Source of the DNA: JBEKEX01 sp050013615
Lineage (GTDB): Bacteria > Chloroflexota > Anaerolineae > Anaerolineales > Anaerolineaceae
Reading direction: 5' to 3'
DNA: 50,775 bases
Assembly (NCBI GenBank): GCA_050013615.1
Contig: JBEKEX010000003.1
Span: 1-50,775 of the forward strand
Position numbers and translations under genes: made by a program. Below the pieces are notes generated by a model. That model ran no database searches. It was not told where the DNA came from and saw nothing but the letters and a program-made list of their open reading frames with translations. Shown one piece after another: positions 40,860 through 47,733 of this stretch (within the stretch, counting starts at the first letter, position 1; each line of letters starts with the position of its first letter).

Positions 40860-41900
40860 ATGAAAAAACCGACCATTGCTTTTCTCTACAATGTGCGTCA
40901 TAAGTACCCGGATCCGGATAATCTCAAAAGTCAGCTCGAAGCAGATTTTGACGACCCTGAAACCATTGAAGCAATTATAGACCATTTAAAGAAATGCAAT
41001 TATCGAGTTCTACGGATTGAAGCGAACGAGAACGCCTATACCAAACTCAAGCGCAACCGCAGCCAGATCAACCTGGCGGTCAATTATTCGCTGGGGATGT
41101 ATGGCATCGACCGTTATGCCCAGATCCCGGCCATGTGCGAGATGTTGCGCATCCCGTATACGGGTTCCGGGCCGCTGACCGAAGCGCTGGTGCTTTACAA
41201 AGCGAAGATGAAAGAGGTGCTGGTTGCCAACCACGTACCGACCCTGCCGTTTCAATTGTTCAAAGCCGGGGACGAACGTCTAGATCGCAAACTGCATTTC
41301 CCGTTGATCGTGAAACCGGTGGCGCAAGGTTCTTCTGCCGGCATCAACAACAATAGCGTGGTAGAGAACGAAAGCGATTTACGCGACCGCATTGCTTACG
41401 AGATCAAGACCTTCAAGGCCGCCGCCCTAGTCGAGCCGTTCCTGACCGGCCGTGAGTTTTCCATTGGCTTGTGGGGCAATCCCCCGGAGACGTTGCCAAT
41501 CATTGAATCCAACCATGCATCGCTTCCGGAAGGATATCTCCCATTGGATTCACTGGAAGTGAAATGGGTGGTCGAAGAAGAAGCTCCCGATCATCTTATC
41601 TGCCCGGCCAACATCCCGGCACGGACGAAAAGAGAACTGGAAACGGTTTGCCTGAAGGCATGGAACGCATTGGGACTGCTGGACTGGTGCCGCATGGATC
41701 TGCGGTGCGATAATGAAGGTAACCCCTTTGTGCTGGATGTCAATTCACCGCCGGGCATGATCCCGCCGGAAATCTCCATGACGTCGTATTTCCCGCTGGC
41801 CGCCCGCACTGCCGGCATCGATTTCGACACTTTCCTACAAGTGATCATCGAGACGGCGCTCAGGCGCTATCACAAAAGGGTGCCGAAGCGTATTAATTAA
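40860..41900 (+). CDS. D-Ala-D-Ala ligase-like ATP-grasp protein
   Basis: 346 residues. The ATP-grasp fold is supported by MLRIPYTGSGPLTEALVLYK, FPLIVKPVAQGSSAGI (ATP-binding lysine), LVEPFLTGREFSIGL and the metal-binding end FVLDVNSPPGMIPPEIS. It differs from true Ddl: the E-D-G of the substrate loop is replaced (YGIDRYAQIP), so another amino acid or peptide substrate is likely. It stands alone, away from cell-wall genes. It could be a peptide or amino-acid ligase of unknown product. Confidence 0.78.
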   Translation: MKKPTIAFLYNVRHKYPDPDNLKSQLEADFDDPETIEAIIDHLKKCNYRVLRIEANENAYTKLKRNRSQINLAVNYSLGMYGIDRYAQIPAMCEMLRIPYTGSGPLTEALVLYKAKMKEVLVANHVPTLPFQLFKAGDERLDRKLHFPLIVKPVAQGSSAGINNNSVVENESDLRDRIAYEIKTFKAAALVEPFLTGREFSIGLWGNPPETLPIIESNHASLPEGYLPLDSLEVKWVVEEEAPDHLICPANIPARTKRELETVCLKAWNALGLLDWCRMDLRCDNEGNPFVLDVNSPPGMIPPEISMTSYFPLAARTAGIDFDTFLQVIIETALRRYHKRVPKRIN

Positions 41901-41903
41901 TAT

Positions 41904-41943
41904 AAAAACCCCAAAGGTTTTATCAAGCTTTTGGGGTTTTTGT
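41904..41943. terminator. Bidirectional terminator between the ligase and NYN genes
   Basis: AAAAACCCCAAA pairs with TTTGGGGTTTTT across a short loop. T runs are present in both directions, which suits the convergent genes. Confidence 0.85.
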
Positions 41944-41962
41944 TATTTCTTTCAGGTTGGGG

Positions 41963-42724
41963 TTATTCTTTTGCCCGGACGTAGACCACGATATTGCCGT
42001 CGGCGATCTTTACTTCTTTAAGTTCGAAATTTTTTGGATAAGCGCGGATCAGTGTTGAAAGCTGACGGTAGCCATAAGTGCGGGAATCAAAGCCAGGGTC
42101 GAGCTGGCGCACATGATGCCCCATGGTTCCCAAAAATGCCCAACCATCGTCTTGCGCGGCAATGTCGAAAGCGCTCTTGAGCAACGGGATGGGATCAGGC
42201 GTCGGGGGTTCCGAGGCGTTGACCGGTTCTTTGTGCGACTTGCTGCGGCGCGAGATGGTCTCCGGGGGCAACAAGTTTTCCGTGTAAACGAAGACATCGC
42301 AAGCATTGACGAAGGCGCGCGGCGTGTTCTTCTTGCCAATGCCCATCACGAAGAACCCTTTTTCTCGGATGCGGGTGGCCAGGCGGGTGTAATCACTGTC
42401 GCTGGATACCAGGCAAAAACCATCCACTCCGCCGGTGTAGAGGGTGTCCATTGCGTCGATGATCATGGCGCTGTCGGTGGCATTCTTGCCGATGGTGTAA
42501 CGGAACTGCTGGATGGGTTGGGTGGCATAGGTCTGCAACGTATCCTTCCAACCGCCCATGTTGGAGGTGGTCCAATCGCCGTAGATGCGGCGGATGGTGA
42601 TCGATCCGTATTTTGCCGTCTCGGCCAGCATCTTGTCCAACAAAGAGGGTTGGGCGTTGTCGCCATCGATGAGCATGGCGATGCGCCGGTTGCTCACGCT
42701 CACAGGCGTAGATTCAGTTGTCAT
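41963..42724 (-). CDS. NYN-domain (LabA/DUF88) protein with C-terminal OST-HTH/LOTUS domain
   Basis: 253 residues. The NYN/PIN-like nuclease domain (about 12-155) has its acidic metal-binding residues in AMLIDGDNAQ (Asp20, Asp22), KNATDSAMIIDAMD and SSDSDYTRLA. The C-terminal OST-HTH/LOTUS domain (about 180-250: AFLGTMGHHVRQLDPGFDSRTYGY, LSTLIRAYP) probably binds RNA. Likely an RNase acting on structured or single-stranded RNA; the target is unknown. Bacterial proteins of this make-up are common but little studied. Confidence 0.85.
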   Translation of the reverse strand: MTTESTPVSVSNRRIAMLIDGDNAQPSLLDKMLAETAKYGSITIRRIYGDWTTSNMGGWKDTLQTYATQPIQQFRYTIGKNATDSAMIIDAMDTLYTGGVDGFCLVSSDSDYTRLATRIREKGFFVMGIGKKNTPRAFVNACDVFVYTENLLPPETISRRSKSHKEPVNASEPPTPDPIPLLKSAFDIAAQDDGWAFLGTMGHHVRQLDPGFDSRTYGYRQLSTLIRAYPKNFELKEVKIADGNIVVYVRAKE

Positions 42725-42767
42725 AAATTACCTTTCTCTAATTCTTCTTGCCTGAAGTGCACTCTGT

Positions 42768-42813
42768 GGGTGCAGGCGCCTTATAGGGTGCAAGCGCCCT
42801 AAAGGGTGCGGGC
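42768..42813. repeat. Short 18-nt tandem repeat
   Basis: GGGTGCAGGCGCCTTATA (42768-42785) and GGGTGCAAGCGCCCTAAA (42786-42803) are followed by a partial third copy. It lies 44 nt upstream of the NYN gene start. The GC-rich core can form hairpins between copies. Confidence 0.6.
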
Positions 42814-42831
42814 AAAGGAGTGTAATTCTTG

Positions 42832-43173
42832 TTATCCCCGTACAAAGTTTGGCATCTCAAAGGGGATCTCCAGCGAAAGCTCGACCAAGCCGGCAAACTT
42901 GCCTTCCTGGTACCAGGGCGACTGGTAAATCAATTTCTTCTTGCCCTTCTTCTCGATCGTATAAATATTCGATTGCTGTTTTTCCAACAGTTCTTTAACT
43001 TTTGAACGCGCAGGCTCGGGGTGGCAATCGAGCAGACTTTTACCTATCAATTTTGTCCCCCCGTCTTCTGCAAATGATTTAGCGGAACGATCATTCATTG
43101 CGAGAATAATGCCCTTCGGATCGCAAACGGTCACTGCGCCGGGAAATTCTTTAACCCATGATTCGATATCCAC
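42832..43173 (-). CDS. Stand-alone PAS-domain protein
   Basis: 113 residues, one PAS domain without any output domain: FPGAVTVCDPKGIILAMNDRSAKSF, LIGKSLLDCHP, and the closing strands LIYQSPWYQEGKFAGLVELSLEI. It may bind a small ligand or cofactor and signal through protein contacts. No cofactor-binding His of heme PAS is clearly seen. Monocistronic between the NYN gene and EcfT. Confidence 0.75.
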   Translation of the reverse strand: MDIESWVKEFPGAVTVCDPKGIILAMNDRSAKSFAEDGGTKLIGKSLLDCHPEPARSKVKELLEKQQSNIYTIEKKGKKKLIYQSPWYQEGKFAGLVELSLEIPFEMPNFVRG

Positions 43174-43326
43174 ATGACTCCCATTGGCCGGCTAAAATTC
43201 GGAAGGGAAGTTTCTTTCCTGCACTTCCAATCAGCCTCTTTAAATGATTATATTACCGATTTGATTTTTAAATCGGGTCTTGATATAAGCAAAATGTGGA
43301 TCGTGGAGCCCGTTGAGGGGCGATAT

Positions 43327-44199
43327 TTAGTGTGCAAGAGCTAAAAAGAAATTCGGCACCCAAAAACCGCCCACATGAAAAACGTACAGGGAGATCCCCC
43401 CTCCCAGCAGCAGGGCAACGCTCAGGCCGATGAGAAGCCAGTCCTGCCAGTGGTAGGTGAGCTGATAGAGCCAGGTGCGTGGCTTTTGCCCGAAACAACG
43501 CAGGTCCATGGCGTCAGTGATGTCTTCGCCCATCATGATGGAATTCATTGTCACCGGCACGACCAACGGCGCCACGCGCGCGATTTGTTTAAAGATGTTG
43601 CCGGTGCCTCGCTCGATCTCGTAGCCGCGGGCACGCTGGGCATCGAACGTGGTCGAGAAATCGCGCGCCAGGGTGGGCACGTATCGAAAAGCCAGTTCCA
43701 TGGAGTAGGCAAACTTATCCGGCAGCCCCAATCCGCGGAAGGTGACCCCATATACGCGCGGGTCCATGGTGTAGGGGATGATCAGGAAGATCGCACTGAT
43801 GCTGCTGATGCGCAACACCTGGCAGATGGCGAACCAGAGCCTTTCCCAGGTCAAGCCAAAGGGGATCTTCCAGCCAAAGAGGAAAAGCCCGATCGGCCAG
43901 ACCAGGTGGCCGCCTTCAGGCACCACGCCCCCGGCGCCACCGCCCGTAATGATGGTATTGATCACGATCATCATGAACAGGATGAAACCGATCAACTGCC
44001 AGCCCCGTCTGGTTTCCTTCCATTTTGCCCTCGAGGAAAAGTACCAGGCAAAAGCAAGCACGAAGAAGAATACCAGAAAACGGGCATCCCAGAACATGGT
44101 GATCGAGAACAGAAAAGCGAGGGAGAAGATCCAGCGTGCGCGTGGATCGAATTTCTCCATCAATCCATTACGAAGGCGGTAGCGCCAGGTAACGAGCAT
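43327..44199 (-). CDS. ecfT: ECF transporter T component (EcfT)
   Basis: 290 residues with about six membrane helices and the coupling motif in a cytoplasmic loop: FDAQRARGYEIERG, with Ala-Arg-Gly, and DLRCFGQKPRTWL as a second such segment. It links the ATPases to the substrate-binding S component in an energy-coupling-factor importer. It is last in the operon after the S component (8 nt gap). It opens MLVTWRYRLRNGLMEKFDPR, which includes the conserved Asp-Pro-Arg. Confidence 0.85.
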   Translation of the reverse strand: MLVTWRYRLRNGLMEKFDPRARWIFSLAFLFSITMFWDARFLVFFFVLAFAWYFSSRAKWKETRRGWQLIGFILFMMIVINTIITGGGAGGVVPEGGHLVWPIGLFLFGWKIPFGLTWERLWFAICQVLRISSISAIFLIIPYTMDPRVYGVTFRGLGLPDKFAYSMELAFRYVPTLARDFSTTFDAQRARGYEIERGTGNIFKQIARVAPLVVPVTMNSIMMGEDITDAMDLRCFGQKPRTWLYQLTYHWQDWLLIGLSVALLLGGGISLYVFHVGGFWVPNFFLALAH

Positions 44200-44207
44200 G
44201 GTTCAGC

Positions 44208-44753
44208 TTACCGTCCCGATCGTCTGGTGACGGCCGCATATGCGATCATCAAGATTGGCAACAGCACCAACCCCCAGATGGCATCGGTGATCGCGGCGGG
44301 AAGGAAATTGCCGAAGATGACGGTATTGATATCGGCACCGGAAACCCACATTTCCGAAATGGAGGCCAAGCCCATGCCGACGATAACGCCGATGAAGCTG
44401 AAGACTTCGGCCAGCAGGATTTCATTGCCGGATTTGTAGGTGACTATCTTCAAGAAAACCAAACCGGCGATCAGGCCAATCAGGCCATTGCCCAGGTCCC
44501 ACCAGAACCACAAGCCATAACCGGAGAGCAGGTCGCTGATGATATTTCCCAGAAAGCCGGAGATGAAACCTACGATCGGGCCAAAGACCACACCAAAGAA
44601 CATTGGGATGACGATGGCAGGGCGGATGGATACGTTGCCGGCCGAGGGTAACTGCAGTATGTTGGTAGCCAGACCCAGAATACCATACAGGGCTGCACCG
44701 ATGGCCGCATAGACAACCTCTTTCGTACCGAACTTCCATAACTTCTTTTCCAT
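44208..44753 (-). CDS. ECF transporter S component (substrate-binding membrane subunit)
   Basis: 181 residues from the ATG at 44751-44753, which has GAGGAGG upstream. About six helices; VYAAIGAALYGILGLA and FFGVVFGPIVGFISGFLGNIISDLL are typical of ECF S components. The vitamin or nucleoside it carries is not evident: no thiamine, biotin, riboflavin or cobalamin S-type signature was recognised. Placement next to a SAM-cleaving enzyme hints at a nucleoside, methionine or SAM-related substrate; this is inference. Confidence 0.82.
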   Translation of the reverse strand: MEKKLWKFGTKEVVYAAIGAALYGILGLATNILQLPSAGNVSIRPAIVIPMFFGVVFGPIVGFISGFLGNIISDLLSGYGLWFWWDLGNGLIGLIAGLVFLKIVTYKSGNEILLAEVFSFIGVIVGMGLASISEMWVSGADINTVIFGNFLPAAITDAIWGLVLLPILMIAYAAVTRRSGR

Positions 44754-44791
44754 TTTATCCTCCTCAAAAAAATAGAAAGTCTGCAATATGA

Positions 44792-46405
44792 TTAACTTTG
44801 CATATGTGCCAAAGTTTCTGCCCTATAGAATTTTCCAGTCTTAGAAAACATATCCAGATTTAATTTTAGCAGAGAAGTCGGTAGAATGCGACAGGATCGC
44901 AATAATTTTTCGTCTTTGAGGACCTCATACGGGGTCCCGTCAGCGACAAGGGTGCCGTCATAGACCAACAAGACGCGGGTGGCATAGATCACTGCCAGAT
45001 CCACGTCGTGGGTAATGAACATGACCGAATCGAAGCCCGGCATCTGCAGGATAGCATCCATGAAAGCTTGGTAGTTCCAGTAGTCTTGGCCGGCGGTGGG
45101 TTCGTCCATCATCAGGATGCGCGAACGCATGGCCAAAATGGCCGCAATGCTGATCCTTTTCTGCTGCCCAAAAGAGAGCGCCAGGGGCGGCGTTTCCAGT
45201 TCCTCTTTGAGATTAACGGTGGTAATGGCCCATTCGACATTACGAGCCACGTCCTCTTTCGGAAAACCCAGGTTGGTGGGGCCAAAGGAGAGCTCCTCTT
45301 TTACCGTGGGCGCAAAAAGCATTTGCGAAGGACTTTGAAAGACATAACCAACAGTGTGCGCGGTATGGGCAACGGTAGTCTCGCGGGTATCTACCCCCTC
45401 CACAAGCACCTTCCCCTGCGTAGGTTTTAAAAGCCCAAGGGCGTGTTTGACCATGGTGGTCTTGCCAGAACCATTGTGACCCAGAATTGCGATCACATCA
45501 CCGCTGTGCACGTTAAAATTGATGCCTTTTAACACTTCCGGGGCTTCTTCATTATAGCGAAAATGCACGTCCTCGAAATGAACAAGGGGGACGGGTTCAC
45601 CTTGGGGTTGGATCACCGGATGGTACTCGGGCATCGGGTCTTGTCGTGCACGCTCCATCACAACTGCGGCCGGCAGCTTGATGCGGTGATAATCGACCAC
45701 TTGCATCAACCCGGCGACATCGCCGAGGTACACGCTTTTGCCTGCGTCCATATACATCACTACTTCAGGATGAATGGCCAGCACATCTTCCACACGGTGC
45801 TCAACAATCACTACACTGATGCCTTCATCGGCCAACTGGCGGAAGGCCTGCAGCGCTTCAAAAGCGGACGCTGGGTCCAGACTGGCCAGCGGCTCATCCA
45901 GCAACAGCACCTTCGTTTCCATTACCAGCACCCCGGCCAGAGCGATCTTCTGTTTTTCACCACCAGAGGTACCAAAGGTTTCGCGGTCGCGCAAATAATT
46001 GATTTTCAGGCGCGTCAACCCCCTGTCAGCGCGCGGAAAAATCTCGTCGCGAGGAATGGCCAAGTTCTCCAGGCCGAAAGCGACCTCATTGATCACGTAA
46101 CTGCCCAGGATTTGACGTTCGGGGTCCTGCAGCACGGTGCCGACGGTTTGAGAAATTTCAGACATTTCCATTTCGGTAATGGATTTCCCGAACAATTTGA
46201 TGGCGCCGGTCATCTCCCCCTGGTAGGTATGTGGAATCAGACCGTTGATGCAACGCATCAAAGTGGTTTTTCCGCAGCCGCTTGAGCCGGCGATCAGCAT
46301 TACCTGCCCCGGTTCCAAGGAAAATGAAATGTCCTTGATAGCAGGTTCGCTGCGCGAACGATAACGAAAAGTCAAGTGATCGACAACTAAAGGCTGCTCA
46401 CTCAT
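44792..46405 (-). CDS. Fused double ECF ATPase (EcfA1-EcfA2)
   Basis: 537 residues with two complete ABC ATPase domains. Domain 1 has Walker A GSSGCGKT (40-47), signature TSGGEKQKIALAG and Walker B VLLLDEPLAS. Domain 2 has Walker A GHNGSGKT (near 310), signature LSFGQQKRISIAA and Walker B ILMMDEPTAG. In most ECF systems these are two genes; here they are one chain. It powers the importer formed with the S and T components. Its start overlaps the end of the SAM hydrolase gene by 4 nt (ATGA type). Confidence 0.9.
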   Translation of the reverse strand: MSEQPLVVDHLTFRYRSRSEPAIKDISFSLEPGQVMLIAGSSGCGKTTLMRCINGLIPHTYQGEMTGAIKLFGKSITEMEMSEISQTVGTVLQDPERQILGSYVINEVAFGLENLAIPRDEIFPRADRGLTRLKINYLRDRETFGTSGGEKQKIALAGVLVMETKVLLLDEPLASLDPASAFEALQAFRQLADEGISVVIVEHRVEDVLAIHPEVVMYMDAGKSVYLGDVAGLMQVVDYHRIKLPAAVVMERARQDPMPEYHPVIQPQGEPVPLVHFEDVHFRYNEEAPEVLKGINFNVHSGDVIAILGHNGSGKTTMVKHALGLLKPTQGKVLVEGVDTRETTVAHTAHTVGYVFQSPSQMLFAPTVKEELSFGPTNLGFPKEDVARNVEWAITTVNLKEELETPPLALSFGQQKRISIAAILAMRSRILMMDEPTAGQDYWNYQAFMDAILQMPGFDSVMFITHDVDLAVIYATRVLLVYDGTLVADGTPYEVLKDEKLLRSCRILPTSLLKLNLDMFSKTGKFYRAETLAHMQS

Positions 46406-47193
46406 TCCCTTATCGTGACCTCCACGACATCTCCAACGTGAGCATCCAATTTTTTGGCTGCGCTGTCATTGACGACCGCGATCTCCACAAATCCTTCACT
46501 ATCGCCCAATGCAACCAATTCTCCGGGTTGACGGTGCCCGTAAGAGGGGACCAGGCCGTCCACCCGGGTGCCTTTGAGAGTAAATGAGACCTTCTGTTTT
46601 CCAGTCACAGCCTCAATCGGCAGGTTGGTAGTGAGATTGCCGAAAATGTCGACCACCGTGATTTGTACTTTCCATCCTGAGGCTGTCTTTTCGGGGCTGG
46701 GCATCTGCAAACGCACGACATCGGTGATCGCTTCACCCAGGTCGGCGAGCGGAACCCCTTTAGCCAGATAAGCGCCGACCGGGGCGAAGATATCGCGTCC
46801 GTGGAATGTATGACTAACGTTTTGCAGCCAGTAAGCTGGGTTGGTGAGATGCACAAACTTGCAGGGCCATTGGTTTTTTTCGGTATCATTGATGATCGGC
46901 GTTAGCAGGCCATTATCCGGCGCTACAAAGAAATGATTTCCCAAGCGGGCAGCAATGGCGCGGCGCTGCGTTCCAACTCCAGGATCGACCACAGCCACGT
47001 GCACAGTCCCATCCGGGAAGAAGGGATACGCCCGCCATAATGCGATGGCTCCCTCCATGACATTTTGGGCCGAAATTTCCTGGGTGATCTCTGCAATTTG
47101 CACGTCGGGACAAATCTTCCAGATGACACCTTTCATCGTTCCAACAAAACCATCTTTCGTACCGAAATCTGTGGTGATGGTTAGAACAGACAA
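46402..47193 (-). CDS. SAM hydrolase (adenosine-forming), DUF62 family
   Basis: 263 residues. DUF62 enzymes use hydroxide to split S-adenosylmethionine into adenosine and methionine. Visible family elements: TITTDFGTKDGFVG (first Asp of the pocket), HVAVVDPGVGTQRRAIAA with the Asp and Arg, VAPDNGLLTP, and TFHGRDIFAPV with the His of the Asp-Arg-His set. The start is TTG with AGGAGG 6 nt upstream. It heads the ECF operon (overlap with the ATPase gene), suggesting the transporter handles a product or precursor of this reaction. Confidence 0.88.
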   Translation of the reverse strand: MSVLTITTDFGTKDGFVGTMKGVIWKICPDVQIAEITQEISAQNVMEGAIALWRAYPFFPDGTVHVAVVDPGVGTQRRAIAARLGNHFFVAPDNGLLTPIINDTEKNQWPCKFVHLTNPAYWLQNVSHTFHGRDIFAPVGAYLAKGVPLADLGEAITDVVRLQMPSPEKTASGWKVQITVVDIFGNLTTNLPIEAVTGKQKVSFTLKGTRVDGLVPSYGHRQPGELVALGDSEGFVEIAVVNDSAAKKLDAHVGDVVEVTIRE

Positions 47194-47271
47194 AATAAAC
47201 CTCCTGATTCTTTTTGGTTTATTAATATTGAAAACGTATCTTCTGCATTTTTGAGGTGATGTTTAATGTTT

Positions 47272-47301
47272 AAAAAATCAGAGTGGTTTTTCCCCCACTC
47301 C
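47272..47301 (-). terminator. Terminator between the broken ATPase fragment and the SAM hydrolase operon
   Basis: On the minus strand GAGTGG pairs with CCACTC around an A-rich loop, followed by TGATTTTTTA. It would stop transcription coming from the promoter at 47613-47641. Confidence 0.65.
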
Positions 47302-47374
47302 GAATTCCATTTATTCTATTTTACCACGAAGCGTTTAGCAGCCTACAATATCCTGGCGCACAAAACGGATCAAA

Positions 47375-47533
47375 TCAGCGCACCAACGTGGTCTTGCCAC
47401 ACCCACTGGCCCCGGCGATCAGAACGACCTAACTCGAACCAACCGAAAGATTGACGTTCTTTAATGCGAGATCGTTGCGACTCCGATAACGGAACGACAG
47501 GTTTTCGATGCCCAGCGGTGGATCAAATGACAT
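47375..47533 (-). pseudogene. Truncated ECF ATPase fragment
   Basis: A conceptual reading from the ATG at 47531-47533 gives LGIENLSFRYRSRNDLALKN, then LSVGSS, an in-frame TAG, then VVLIAGASGCGKTTLVR and a TGA. It matches the first 51 residues of the fused ATPase gene downstream (FRYRSRSEPAIKD, LIAGSSGCGKTTLMR). The rest of the domain is gone. It is a decayed duplicate or remnant of a second ECF locus. A good promoter still stands upstream. Confidence 0.8.
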
Positions 47534-47612
47534 ATGGATTGCACCTATTCAGAATTTGGGGCTACTACATAGAATAACCCGATAGCCGTTGCATCGTTGC
47601 GTGCTCCGCAAT

Positions 47613-47641
47613 ACTATAGCATGGGCGGAATGGAGCGTCAA
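47613..47641 (-). promoter_or_regulatory. Near-consensus promoter in front of the ATPase fragment
   Basis: On the minus strand TTGACG (47636-47641), 17-nt spacer, TATAGT (47613-47618). The start near 47606 would give a transcript through the pseudogene to the terminator at 47272-47301. Confidence 0.6.
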
Positions 47642-47733
47642 GGAAAATCCCCGCTTGTGCTTGTTACAAGAATTTTCCCGGACACATTATTCCTGAATGC
47701 CAATCTCAAAATGCTGGCCTGAACGTCACACGA

